64,000 bases of DNA from Oleispira sp963851095 (GCA_963851095.1 CAWKOX010000014.1:17242-81241), one strand, 5' to 3'. Positions 47,603 through 57,061 are shown, counted from the stretch's first letter. The notes: a model not told the origin generated them from the sequence alone. A program made the numbers and translations.

Positions 47603-48526
47603 ATGCATTACCTTCTATGTTCTTTTAAATATTTAAGTCTATTTTTATATTCAATATCATTATTACTAATGCCCACAAAAGCACTGTCGTTTGATTCGCC
47701 CACCAATACGCTTAGTTTTTCAGTCATTAAAACAGCTGAATCGAATGGTTCACCTGAAGCGCTGATCGTATCGGGAGGAAGTTGGTTTACTGTTAGAAAC
47801 CTTGTACATACAGCGGTACTCATTAAGCACCCTAAAGGGGATTTCTTGTGGGATAGTGGTATAGGAAAAGAAGTAAAATCACAAATTGAAGTACTCAGCC
47901 TATTTGAATCACAAGTTTTGAGCATTAAAAATGTGAGCCCTGCCAGAGAACAACTTGAAGAATACGGTTATCCAATTCAAAAATTAATGGCGATTATTCC
48001 TAGCCATATGCATTGGGACCATGCCAGCGGACTAGAAGATTTTGAAAATACTCCTATCTGGATACAAGCAGAAAGTTTATTAGAAGCTAGAGAAGGTCAT
48101 CCTCCCGGATTTATTGCTTCTCAATTTGACCGTCAAGATTTGCAATGGCATAACCTAAAACTACAAAATAACGCCTTTATGGGATTTGATAAAAGTTATG
48201 ATATTTACGGTGATGGGTCTGCAGTACTGGTTGACTTAACGGGTCATACAGAAGGCCATTTAGGCCTATTCATTTCGCTAGAAAATGGGAAACAATATTT
48301 CTTTATTGGTGATGCCACATGGGCACTAAAAGGTGTTATAGAAAATAAGCCTAGACCTTGGATTATTGATACCCTAGTTGGAGCCGACTCTAATACTGAA
48401 AAAAGTTTGAAGGTGGTAAATAAAATACATCAATTAAAGAAACAAAAACCTGAGCTTTATATAGTACCTGCTCATGACGAGTTTCAACTTCAGCAATTGC
48501 CTAACTTTCCAGTATTTAGTGAATAA
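47603..48526 (+). CDS. Secreted metallo-beta-lactamase-fold hydrolase, lactonase-like
   Basis: 307 residues with an N-terminal signal peptide (LFLYSISLLLMPTKALS). Metal-binding HxHxDH is HMHWDH, followed by His in LTGHTEGHLGL and Asp in FFIGDATWALKG. This pattern is seen in AHL lactonases and other MBL hydrolases; the signal peptide suggests a periplasmic or outer site. It is tail-to-tail with sigZ. No ribosome binding site is strong near ATG 47603. Confidence 0.78.
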   Translation: MHYLLCSFKYLSLFLYSISLLLMPTKALSFDSPTNTLSFSVIKTAESNGSPEALIVSGGSWFTVRNLVHTAVLIKHPKGDFLWDSGIGKEVKSQIEVLSLFESQVLSIKNVSPAREQLEEYGYPIQKLMAIIPSHMHWDHASGLEDFENTPIWIQAESLLEAREGHPPGFIASQFDRQDLQWHNLKLQNNAFMGFDKSYDIYGDGSAVLVDLTGHTEGHLGLFISLENGKQYFFIGDATWALKGVIENKPRPWIIDTLVGADSNTEKSLKVVNKIHQLKKQKPELYIVPAHDEFQLQQLPNFPVFSE

Positions 48527-48597
48527 AATAAAGGGGGGGTTAAACCAAGCACAGAAAAAATCTTTCTGTGCTTTTATATATTCAGAATGCTTCCAGT

Positions 48598-49119
48598 CTA
48601 GCGCACTTCATAATCCATTAAGTTGCCCTGCGCATCCAACTTCATATGACAGCATTCTTCAAAGACACTTCTCAGCTCCATTCGAGCCTTTTGAACGCGA
48701 GACTTTAACGTGGAGTAACTGATTCCCATTGATTCAGCTAACGCCTTTTGAGATTCGCCATTGATATCAGTGGCCATTAATAACTGCGAACTGGCTTCAG
48801 ACAATGCATTTACAAAGGGATCAATACAATGTGACAGTTCTGCTTTGATATCTGGCCCCTCATCTTCATACCAAAGGTCGTCTTCCGTTAACGTTTTATT
48901 TTTTCCATTTCTACGATAAAAATCGATGATGGTATGATTAGCAATTTGAAATATCCACGGTTTGATTTTATCTCCAGACTTGAGCTTCCCTAGGTTTTCA
49001 TAACTTTTTATCAATATATCCTGCAGCAAGTCATCCACATCACTGTCGTTAGACACCTTTGAATGCAGAAACGCTTTTAACGATAAACGGTATTCGCTCC
49101 AGATTTTTTCTATGGTCAT
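48598..49119 (-). CDS. sigZ: ECF-type sigma factor, SigZ family
   Basis: 173 residues. Region 2 is SDVDDLLQDILIKSYENLGKLK and region 4 is DINGESQKALAESMGISYSTLKSRVQKARMEL. The Cys-Cys-His plus GNLMDY tail resembles the C-terminus of Bacillus SigZ. No anti-sigma gene is adjacent. A truncated copy of its 3' end lies at 47225. The target regulon is unknown. Confidence 0.85.
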   Translation of the reverse strand: MTIEKIWSEYRLSLKAFLHSKVSNDSDVDDLLQDILIKSYENLGKLKSGDKIKPWIFQIANHTIIDFYRRNGKNKTLTEDDLWYEDEGPDIKAELSHCIDPFVNALSEASSQLLMATDINGESQKALAESMGISYSTLKSRVQKARMELRSVFEECCHMKLDAQGNLMDYEVR

Positions 49120-49320
49120 ATCTTTTAACTCAATAAATCCTAAATAACTTAAGCAGAAGGCAAGTAGAAGGACATCCAGTTTAGCATCTAATTTCTACGT
49201 TATGTCGGCCTTTAAAAACCCTAATAACGTTTTATTATAATTTATTTCATCAATTTTTCGTCTTTTACAGACCCCGTGCGTCTTAGTAGGTAATACAGTA
49301 AATTATTCGAGGACATTCTA

Positions 49321-50034
49321 ATGACAAACATTTCATCCCTTACTAGCAGCGCACACATAACTCTGCCTAACGACACTCAAACAAGCCAGCATAAACCCCG
49401 CATATTGGTATTGTACGGATCATTACGCGAGCGCTCATTTAGCCGCCTAGCGGCCGAAGAAGCCGGCCAACTACTGACCAAAATGGGCGCTGAAGTACGC
49501 TTCTTTAACCCGAAAGGCCTGCCTTTATTTGATCATAATGAATCAGCCGATCACCCAAAGGTTCAGGAGCTGCGAGAGCTTGTGATCTGGTCTGAAGGCC
49601 AGGTTTGGTCATCCCCTGAGATCCACGGCAACCTATCGGGTGCGATGAAAACTCAAATAGACTGGATACCATTAACAGCAGGTGCGGTAAGACCGACACA
49701 AGGTAAAACGCTAGCGGTTATGCAAGTATCGGGGGGCTCGCAAAGCTTTAATGCCGTGAACAACATGCGCATTCTTGGGCGCTGGATGCGAATGCTGACA
49801 ATCCCCAACCAATCATCCGTGCCTAAAGCGTACCAAGAATTTAACGACAACGGATCCATGAAAGACTCAGCCTACAGAGACCGCATTATTGATGTAATGG
49901 AAGAGCTGGTGCGTTTTACTCTTTTGACGCGGGATCAAGGGGAGTTTTTATTGGATCGTTATAGTGAACGTAAGCAATCTAATGACTACCTTGATGATCT
50001 CTTAGCCCAAGATTTACTGGGGGCCAAGCCCTAG
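49321..50034 (+). CDS. arsH: ArsH-type FMN reductase
   Basis: 237 residues. The FMN-binding signature YGSLRERSFSR and the SGAMKTQIDWIPLTAGAVRPTQGK stretch match ArsH, an NADPH-dependent FMN reductase linked to arsenical resistance and organoarsenic oxidation. A GAGGACATTC ribosome binding site precedes the ATG. No arsB, arsC or arsR gene is nearby. The function here is therefore inferred from family only. Confidence 0.88.
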   Translation: MTNISSLTSSAHITLPNDTQTSQHKPRILVLYGSLRERSFSRLAAEEAGQLLTKMGAEVRFFNPKGLPLFDHNESADHPKVQELRELVIWSEGQVWSSPEIHGNLSGAMKTQIDWIPLTAGAVRPTQGKTLAVMQVSGGSQSFNAVNNMRILGRWMRMLTIPNQSSVPKAYQEFNDNGSMKDSAYRDRIIDVMEELVRFTLLTRDQGEFLLDRYSERKQSNDYLDDLLAQDLLGAKP

Positions 50035-50089
50035 CCGCTTATGCCAAGCTGCAAGAGATTCTGTTGGATACTCTTCAAACATTTTGTCC

Positions 50090-50129
50090 AATCAAGGGGT
50101 CAGAGTACTTGATCCGGACCCCTTGATCC
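50090..50129. repeat. Solo copy of the palindromic end motif
   Basis: AATCAAGGGGTCAGAGTACTTGAT (50090-50113), nearly identical to the MITE right end, followed by a short second palindrome GGACCCCTTGATCC. A single-end relic between arsH and a convergent gene. Confidence 0.65.
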
Positions 50130-50181
50130 GCCTTAGGATTATTGATGGGCGGTTGTTACAGCTAATATACCAGTTTATACA

Positions 50182-50643
50182 TTAATATTGTCCGACTTGA
50201 TAAGATCCAGCTTCAAACCCAAAAGGTTTTGCCAAACGAACCCAAGAATTAATTTGTACGATGGATAAGGTTAAGTTTGCAATATCATCTTGGGAGAAAT
50301 ACTTACTTAGGTTAGTAAACGATTGCTGCCTTTGAGCAGCCGTGTCATTTAGCATAGTTACAGACTCAGTCCATGCTAATAATGCTTGTTCTGTATCATT
50401 ATAGAAATTCGTTTCTTTCCATACAGATGACGAATAAACACGTAATTCACTTTCACCAGCAGCAACCGCTTCTTTAAAGTGCATATCAACGCAATAGGCG
50501 CACTGATTAATCATAGATACTCTGTATCTTATTACCTCCATAAAAGATTCATCAATGATGTTTAAACTCTTGATGTATTTCTCTGTTTGCATCATGCAGC
50601 TCATTAAGTTCGCGGGTATATTTTCAAAGGGTATTCTTGACAT
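50182..50643 (-). CDS. Carboxymuconolactone decarboxylase / AhpD-like protein
   Basis: 153 residues from ATG 50643 (GAGAGAAC precedes it; the longer ORF starts at 50673). Family redox motif CxxCxxxH is CAYCVDMHFKEAV. Such proteins are peroxidases or decarboxylases. It is divergent from the LysR gene at 50750, likely its regulator. Confidence 0.85.
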   Translation of the reverse strand: MSRIPFENIPANLMSCMMQTEKYIKSLNIIDESFMEVIRYRVSMINQCAYCVDMHFKEAVAAGESELRVYSSSVWKETNFYNDTEQALLAWTESVTMLNDTAAQRQQSFTNLSKYFSQDDIANLTLSIVQINSWVRLAKPFGFEAGSYQVGQY

Positions 50644-50749
50644 ATTGTTCTCTCTATTAATGTTTGGGAACACTCATTTTACTCTTTGCGTAAAACTAGA
50701 GAAGATGTAAAATATGCTTTACATTCTTGCAAAGAACGCAAAGATAAAT

Positions 50750-51643
50750 ATGTTAAAATCAACACGTATTTTTATAAAAGTGGTTGAGTTAGGTAGTTTC
50801 TCTAAAGCAGCAAAAGTATTAAATATGGCTCCGTCATCAGTAACTAGATGTATTGATAATCTCGAATCTGAGTTGGGTGTAACACTACTAAAGCGAAGCA
50901 CTCGGCAGCTATTATTAACAGATAAAGGACATATATTTTTAAGCGGTTCGAATAAACTGATTGCTGACAGTGATTATTTGCTCAAGTCACTGTCTAATAA
51001 AAATATGGAGCCAGATGGAAGTTTAAGAATATCCACACTTGAGAGTTTTGGACGATTAAATATCTGCCCAATTATTCCTGAATTTTTGGAAAAATATCCT
51101 AAAATCAACATTGAAATAGAATTAGATAATAAAGTGGCTGACCTTGGAAGAGAAAATATTGATTTAGCTATTCGTATAGGAACAGCTGAAGATTCTAGCT
51201 TAAAATCACGTAAGCTACTCTCTAACCATACTGTTATTTGTGCATCACCCGATTATCTATTGAAACACAATCATATCCAAGAGCCTCAGGACCTATCTTC
51301 GCATAATTGTTTATTGCTAAATCAGCAGCGACAAAGAACCTATTGGCATTTCAAAAAATCTCACCGAAATCTTAAAGTACTAGTTAATGGAAATTTAAAG
51401 TCAAAAGGAGGGACACCATTATTGGAAGCTGCTTTGCACGGACTTGGTGTCGTTCAACTATCCAATTGGATTGTTGCTGATTTTATCAAAAATGGAAAGC
51501 TTGTTGTTTGTCTTAAAGATTGGGAACCATTACTTAATGAAAACTCTAGTGGTCATATATATGCGATATATAAGCAGACCCCCTACCCAAACCCAAATAT
51601 TAGGTTATTTCTTGATTATTTAATTGAAAAATTACATAACTAA
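50750..51643 (+). CDS. LysR-family transcriptional regulator
   Basis: 297 residues from ATG 50750 (the ORF extends to 50714). The helix-turn-helix is GSFSKAAKVLNMAPSSVTRCIDNLESELGVTLLKRSTRQL. It is divergent from the AhpD-like gene. The 3' end is followed by decayed dehydrogenase sequence. Confidence 0.88.
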   Translation: MLKSTRIFIKVVELGSFSKAAKVLNMAPSSVTRCIDNLESELGVTLLKRSTRQLLLTDKGHIFLSGSNKLIADSDYLLKSLSNKNMEPDGSLRISTLESFGRLNICPIIPEFLEKYPKINIEIELDNKVADLGRENIDLAIRIGTAEDSSLKSRKLLSNHTVICASPDYLLKHNHIQEPQDLSSHNCLLLNQQRQRTYWHFKKSHRNLKVLVNGNLKSKGGTPLLEAALHGLGVVQLSNWIVADFIKNGKLVVCLKDWEPLLNENSSGHIYAIYKQTPYPNPNIRLFLDYLIEKLHN

Positions 51644-51681
51644 TAATCTTCGACTTATCTATTGTTGAGCGAATCCAAAAT

Positions 51682-52147
51682 TTAAGCGGATTGCTTGTAA
51701 GCGCTCATTAAACTAATCAAGGTGATGCACACCTGCTTGTTATCCACAGAGCCATACGTATTGAAACCCGTCGCCTCTTTACTGCCGACCACTTCCATAG
51801 TCGCTAGAATATCACCCGCCAACTCACCACCGCCGATCGCGTCAAACGCCAGCGTTGCACCCGTGGCATCAATCGCCTTGAACAAGTCTTTCTTGAAACT
51901 CTCACTCGAAGAATTAACAACATACTTCGCACCAAACTCCGTTAACAAATCGATCTGCTCTTGCTTACGCACAATATTCACATTTCTTTACCAATGGCTA
52001 GCGTCTTCTTTAACCGAGGCTTAATACGAGACAACATGCCTAGAAAAAGTAGCGCGGCTAATACCGACTTATTATCATTCAATGACGCTTTAGACAAGCT
52101 TGTAAGATCAATCATTGGCCATATACCTGACGGAATACTTAGCGCAT
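51682..52147 (-). pseudogene. Decayed zinc-type dehydrogenase, copy A
   Basis: Parts of the family's N-terminal region (around 52010-52147, recognisable as the MWP-LTSLSKA-NDNKSVLAA-LSRIK region) are joined directly to NIVRKQEQIDLLTEFGAKYVVNSSSESF and TLAFDAIGGGELAGDILATMEVVGSKEATGFNTYGSVDNKQ (51690-51981). The stretch in between and the C-terminus are missing. The surviving stretches are nearly identical to copies at 55008-56340 and 59034-59832. Confidence 0.8.
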
Positions 52148-52294
52148 GCTAAAAATAAATAGCAAAGTTTACGAAAAAATCACAAAAATAAATCATGACC
52201 ATAATTTAATAAAATATCGGAATATATCCTTTGACACTGTTCTTAATTTTCTATTACCTTATACAGTTTAATCCTTGAGCGAGTATTAATTAGC

Positions 52295-53362
52295 GTGCCT
52301 GATGATATATTTAGTGTTCACAAAAGTACTGTTATTTCAAATCGGAAAGCACTCGCTTTGTATTTGATAAAACAGAATCGAGCGTCTGAAGTTCCAGTCA
52401 TAATGTCTCAATTAATTGATATTGATCTTGCTTCACAACACGGAGGATGGGGTGATCGTTTACCGCTGGATGTTGTTACTAGAGATATAAACTTAGCCGC
52501 TGAAATATTACAGGATGAATTCCTTGGCCTAAGAATTATTGAACTTATAGAATTGCACTACTTACCACTTTATCGCGGTGTAAAACAATGTTTAGACCCG
52601 TTTAGTCTAAATAATAACATTGTTCCTTTTGATATTTTATTACGCCTAGTTGTACGTTATTTTAAAGTAGCAACAGAAGCCGTTCAGGTGCGATTAGTAC
52701 CATCTAAAAATACAGTTCGCATTGTTTTCAGTCCTAGTACTCCAGAGAACATTAGCATTCATCAAATGGACGGGGCAATGTTAGCTGTGCAGCGAATATT
52801 GCAAGCATATCATCCGTTAATACCGATACGTCTTGGCCTGTCATTGCGACATAGCTATCAAGCTGAATTAATATCAGAAAATATCAATGAAATTTATAAG
52901 AATTTTTTTAATATAGCACCTGAAATATCAGAGAAAAACTTCTTGGAATATCCAATGATTCAGACAGCTGCTTCAGAAAAGAATGAATTCTGCATTAGTC
53001 CTATGCAAAACATTTTGGATAAAGAATTCCCAAATTCAAATTATAGCGAACGCTGCCAGCATATTTTAACGACGACATTGAGTATAATAGAGCCCACAAG
53101 GGAGCAGGTTGCATTGGTATTAAATATGAGTGTAAGCACATTACAAAGACGCTTGCGGCTAGAAGGTAATAGTTTTCATGGAATATTATTATCGACTCGG
53201 AAAAAACTCGCTAATGATTTTTTAATTGATCAGAGTTTATCCGCAAAAGACGTTGCGTTTTTATTAGGATATCAGTCAGAAAGTCAGTTTTTTAAAGCAT
53301 TTAAATGCTGGTTTAAGATGACCCCGATAGCTTATCAAAATTTGCATCGGGGTCATGTTTAA
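52295..53362 (+). CDS. AraC-family regulator with arabinose-binding-like N-terminus
   Basis: 355 residues from GTG 52295. The C-terminal double helix-turn-helix has PTREQVALVLNMSVSTLQRRLRLEGNSF and AKDVAFLLGYQSESQFFKAFKCWFKMTP. The N-terminal half resembles the PF12625 ligand domain. It converges on the lipoprotein gene at 53382, with 19 bases between the stops. Target unknown; it lies between two dehydrogenase scars. Confidence 0.85.
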   Translation: MPDDIFSVHKSTVISNRKALALYLIKQNRASEVPVIMSQLIDIDLASQHGGWGDRLPLDVVTRDINLAAEILQDEFLGLRIIELIELHYLPLYRGVKQCLDPFSLNNNIVPFDILLRLVVRYFKVATEAVQVRLVPSKNTVRIVFSPSTPENISIHQMDGAMLAVQRILQAYHPLIPIRLGLSLRHSYQAELISENINEIYKNFFNIAPEISEKNFLEYPMIQTAASEKNEFCISPMQNILDKEFPNSNYSERCQHILTTTLSIIEPTREQVALVLNMSVSTLQRRLRLEGNSFHGILLSTRKKLANDFLIDQSLSAKDVAFLLGYQSESQFFKAFKCWFKMTPIAYQNLHRGHV

Positions 53363-53381
53363 TATAATACCTAGAGCCTAT

Positions 53382-54725
53382 TTACTGCGGCATTGCGGTA
53401 TAAGAATCACAACCTAAAGCTTCGAATTCCTCCTGAGTAAAATACTCAATAGAAGGTAAGAAGTCTCCAAGTATTGCAGCTTCATCACCAGGAGTTGACG
53501 TATTTTGAATCGCTTGTTCAAAACCATTAGTTGGCAACATATTACGCATTAATAATAGAGCATCATTTTCATTATCTGCTCTACCTGGAAGAATAGAAAA
53601 ACCATCGCCTTTAGCGGACCAAGGTAAAAAGCCCACACCGCACTCATCGGTAGCATTTTCTGGACGATCAGAATCTAAACTAGTAACAATAGTAAAATAA
53701 CCATCAGGGTTAATCGTTACTTGTTCATCATAAAGACATGCAGTTACTTTTTGTGAATAGTATTCGTTTTGGCATATTGACCAATAACGAACTTGTGCTT
53801 GGCTATCATCAAAAACTTCATCGCCATTCAGAGTTGAAGGTACTTGTGGAATCTTTCCCCTAATGACGGCAACAGGTTTTATGCTGCGATCTAGGTATGT
53901 TCCAACATATTGGTTATCAAGATTAGCAAACCAACCAACTTGGCGTTCTGGTGAACCATCACACTGACCTAAAAATGCACACTTCAAACTAAAAGTTACA
54001 TTATAAACGGCACGCCAAATTGGGTCTTCTTTCGCGGGATTAAATTGGCGTAGATTTGCGTATGTAGCTTCAGGAACAAATGGAATATTTACCAATTCAC
54101 TATCTGATTTCAAGCTATCACAAGCTTCCTGCCCCTTTAAAATTTCACCCGTACTTAAAGTGAGCTCTGCTGTGGGTAAATCTGTACCGCCTGTTGCACT
54201 TTTGCCTTCGTTAGGAACATAAACGCGATATAATAATGTAGACTTTCCACCTTCTTGAGCATAATCATAGAGTGTATTTTCTAATGGCAAAGAGGGTGCT
54301 TCACCTGCTACAAGGTTTATCTCATAGCCACGACTATCGCTATTACGCTGAGCACCTTGAATAAACGGATTAACTGCCCCTTCATTAGCAATAATTTGCT
54401 GATCTTTTAAAGCAAATGCAGGAGAAGCATCGTCTCGATAACTATTGAATGACATATATCGTGCGTATGGGAAATCACCGGAAAGTTTTAAACTTGCGCC
54501 CTCTGGTAATTCATACTTTGCATGCCAGTAAGTTGCACCTGTATCTGGGTATGCAAAATTTGAATCTGGATTATCAATGCTATATGGACCGCCCCAAAAA
54601 CAATTTACTTCAGAATGATTTTTTTGAGAGCTAGATTGATATTTCTTGGTGCTATCATCTGCACCGCAGGCGATTAATAAGCTGCTGGTTGTTAATATAA
54701 TTAAGTTGCTTTTAAGATTCATCAT
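53382..54725 (-). CDS. Uncharacterised large lipoprotein
   Basis: 447 residues with a lipoprotein signal ending LLIAC (Cys20). The mature part has several Cys residues and stretches such as YARYMSFNSYRDDASPAF that resemble DUF1214/DUF1254 proteins in style only; family not firmly recognised. It is convergent with the AraC gene, and likely surface or periplasmic. No function is proposed. Confidence 0.6.
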   Translation of the reverse strand: MMNLKSNLIILTTSSLLIACGADDSTKKYQSSSQKNHSEVNCFWGGPYSIDNPDSNFAYPDTGATYWHAKYELPEGASLKLSGDFPYARYMSFNSYRDDASPAFALKDQQIIANEGAVNPFIQGAQRNSDSRGYEINLVAGEAPSLPLENTLYDYAQEGGKSTLLYRVYVPNEGKSATGGTDLPTAELTLSTGEILKGQEACDSLKSDSELVNIPFVPEATYANLRQFNPAKEDPIWRAVYNVTFSLKCAFLGQCDGSPERQVGWFANLDNQYVGTYLDRSIKPVAVIRGKIPQVPSTLNGDEVFDDSQAQVRYWSICQNEYYSQKVTACLYDEQVTINPDGYFTIVTSLDSDRPENATDECGVGFLPWSAKGDGFSILPGRADNENDALLLMRNMLPTNGFEQAIQNTSTPGDEAAILGDFLPSIEYFTQEEFEALGCDSYTAMPQ

Positions 54726-55007
54726 AATTGATCCAGTTCGATAGTTATTGTTATCTTTTGCACTATAACCATATAGAATTAGACAATTAGTAAGGAATGG
54801 TAATTCGAGTCATTTGACTAAATACGACTGTTGATTCGAGTCAACTTACACAACGTTAATTTCCAGAATTATTAATCTAGAACCACATAAACATCCATCT
54901 TAAGAGCTTTATACTCTAGAGTAAAAAGTGAATAATATTTTTATCTAATTCCGAAGTTACGTAATTTGTCTTCGAACCAAATACAGAAGTGTTCGTCGCT
55001 ATTCCCT

Positions 55008-55300
55008 TTAACCCTTATTAGGGTTCAATATATACTTCCCACCCGTAGTCTTAGCATTATATTTCTCAATAACCTCAGGGGTAAGAACTTCCTCAAACGT
55101 CAGCTCTTGGGTCGACTCAATCGCAAACGTGTTATTAATCTCATCGGCCACACGCTTATACAACTCACCCACACTCCACGTCATACCAACTGCGCGGTTA
55201 AGCAACGTCGGGGAAAAGCGAGCCACCATAACCCTTCCACTGATAAAGTGGGCACCTGCTTATTATCCACTGAATAATAGGTATTGAAACTCGTCGCATC
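55008..55300 (-). pseudogene. Decayed zinc-type dehydrogenase, copy B, C-terminal part
   Basis: The frame encodes the family C-terminus SPTLLNRAVGMTW, VGELYKRVADEIN, FAIESTQELTFEEVLTPEVIEKYNAKTTGGKYILNPNKG, then stop. Upstream it degrades through SVDNKQ-type sequence with frame changes until 55300. The rest of the gene continues at 56072 beyond an inserted gene (55310-55999). Confidence 0.82.
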
Positions 55301-55309
55301 AAAATAGGA

Positions 55310-55999
55310 CTAACAACCGCGAGAATAAAACCAAGTTGTTAATTTTCCCGTAGCAGTATGTGCCGGCACCCAGCCTTCGTACAAAACTTTTGGTGGTCCA
55401 TCTGACTCACAAATTGAACTGTCCATAACTTGAATATGGTGCCAGTATTTATTCTCAACATTTATTGTTTTTACCACATTCAAAGAATCACTATTTGATA
55501 CAACACCAATCGAATCATCAATAGTAGATTCACGAAATATCTTAATACCAGACTTCGAATCAATGTATGACATTTTATTCTTCAATAAATTTTCAAGCGA
55601 AATATATCTTCCAGTTTTAGTGTTTTTAATCCATGCAGAACCAGAAGATATTTTTAATCTGAACCAGTCACTCTGTGTTTCTAAAATAATTACTGCAGGT
55701 CTTTCGTATCTATATTCTTTAGTCAATAATGGACGAATATTATTACCATTCAGCATATGGGTATTCACAGTTAACCCTTCGCACCCACCAGACTTTGGGA
55801 AAGTCCAAAGTTTATCGACCTTAATGACTCCAGAAATTAATTTTTTATCCATGCCCGAATAAAGTGTAACTTCTTCTGGTGAAAAATCATCACATGGACC
55901 ATTACCCAATACCTCTGGCAATGTTAATAAGCCAATAATAGGCTCTTCGGCAGATGCCGAGGCGACGCTCAACATGAGTAGTATTAATGCTAGTTTCAT
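55310..55999 (-). CDS. Secreted SH3-like or periplasmic protein, unknown
   Basis: 229 residues with a signal peptide (LALILLMLSVASASA). The mature part has paired Cys, a WFRLKISSGSAWIKNTKTGRY stretch and GWVPAHTATGKLTTWFY, which look like bacterial SH3 repeats. The gene lies exactly between the two halves of copy B of the decayed dehydrogenase. No function is assigned. Confidence 0.65.
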   Translation of the reverse strand: MKLALILLMLSVASASAEEPIIGLLTLPEVLGNGPCDDFSPEEVTLYSGMDKKLISGVIKVDKLWTFPKSGGCEGLTVNTHMLNGNNIRPLLTKEYRYERPAVIILETQSDWFRLKISSGSAWIKNTKTGRYISLENLLKNKMSYIDSKSGIKIFRESTIDDSIGVVSNSDSLNVVKTINVENKYWHHIQVMDSSICESDGPPKVLYEGWVPAHTATGKLTTWFYSRGC

Positions 56000-56071
56000 G
56001 ACTGGTCCTTATTCATGATTTTTATAGTGCTTCAATATAGCCTATAGCTATAGATTAGTGCACTGATGTAG

Positions 56072-56340
56072 CTAAATTATTTGGTTATACACAGTATTCG
56101 AACCAAGCTTCGTTAACAAATCGACCTGCTCTTGCTTACGCACAATATTAACTAATTGCACGCCTTCTTTCATGCAGACCTTATTTAACATAATACCCAA
56201 GCTGGATGCCACCGCCGTATGAACAAATGCCGTGTGGTCTTCCATACGCATCGTCTCAACCATACCTAACATTAAGAATCGTACCGTCGTGATGCACTAT
56301 GCAGGCTGCATTGACATGCAGCAATACTAGGTATAACTCA
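56072..56340 (-). pseudogene. Decayed zinc-type dehydrogenase, copy B, central part
   Basis: It reads LGMVETMRMEDHTAFVHTAVASSLGIMLNKVCMKEGVQLVNIVRKQEQVDLLTKLGS before a frame break; this is the piece immediately N-terminal to the missing 55-residue middle. Upstream (56280-56340) it retains a short stretch shared with copy C (the reverse complement of GTACCGTCGTGATGCAC). Then it ends. Confidence 0.8.
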
Positions 56341-56503
56341 CTTTGTACGAGAAGAGTCATAATAAATTTTCAGCATTGTCTTAATTTTAGTTTACGAGCG
56401 AGACTTATCAATGAAAAGACGCCGTATTTATAGAGTAAATACGGCTAAGATAAGGGGGGAGGTTATAACAATAATTTATTGCGCATAATTAACGGTGAAA
56501 TAT

Positions 56504-56776
56504 TCAAAAACGATCTATTAATTTAACTTTTTCTATTACTTCTTTTGGTAACACCACTATAAATATAATTATTAACCAATATAATAATCCGACATAGAGA
56601 TCTCTGGGTAAGTGACCATCTAATAACTCCATCGGATTTAGTAATGTAGTTATTAATATAAATGGAGATAACAATACAGAATATTTTAAATGCGGATGAG
56701 TTGGTAAGAAGTCAATAAATAATATACAGAAAATGATCCAAATGATTGTCCATATTAATGCTAATTTATATTTCAT
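56504..56776 (-). CDS. Small membrane protein, possible immunity-like
   Basis: 90 residues with two to three hydrophobic helices (LALIWTIIWIIFCILFIDFLP and YVGLLYWLIIIFIVVL). It is a clear paralogue of the damaged gene at 36532. The ATG 56776 overlaps the stop of a truncated upstream frame (TAATG), as tight toxin-immunity pairs often do. Function not known. Confidence 0.6.
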   Translation of the reverse strand: MKYKLALIWTIIWIIFCILFIDFLPTHPHLKYSVLLSPFILITTLLNPMELLDGHLPRDLYVGLLYWLIIIFIVVLPKEVIEKVKLIDRF

Positions 56777-56910
56777 TAAATTTTACTACCTAACATTTTT
56801 AGCCATTTAGACTGAAATTCATTCCCGTCTATAGGAACGACTGATTTATTAGCAACAGATTTTGCGGCCATATACATTAGTTCAGACGAAGCCTTTATCG
56901 CTGCTTTTGG
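56776..56910 (-). pseudogene. C-terminal remnant of an unknown protein
   Basis: 43 codons, KAAIKASSELMYMAAKSVAN then KSVVPIDGNEFQSKWLKMLGSKI stop, with its stop overlapping the ATG of the 56504 gene. Its 5' part is cut off by the repeat motif at 56911. Possibly the last part of a toxin-like gene coupled to the membrane gene. Confidence 0.45.
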
Positions 56911-56948
56911 ATCGAGTACTCTGGCCCTTGATTGCCTGACCCCTTTGA
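56911..56948. repeat. Palindromic end motif, degenerate copy
   Basis: ATCGAGTACTCTGGCCCTTGATT (56911-56933) is a variant of the motif found at 47304, 50090, 60992 and around the IS4 element. It separates the remnant at 56776-56910 from the IS256 piece at 56951. Confidence 0.6.
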
Positions 56949-56950
56949 CT

Positions 56951-57061
56951 GCCTTGGCAGAAGCCGCATCTAAAAAATGGACAATGCCAATTAGAGATTG
57001 GAAACCTGCGTCAAATCGTTTTATGATTGAGTTTGAGGAGCAGTTAGCTCCTCATATTTAA
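56951..57061 (+). pseudogene. IS256-family transposase C-terminal remnant
   Basis: 36 codons and a stop, ending KKWTMPIRDWKPASNRFMIEFEEQLAPHI. The KWT-PIRDWK end is typical of IS256/Mutator-type transposases. Only this tail is left, beginning right after the repeat at 56911. Confidence 0.75.
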
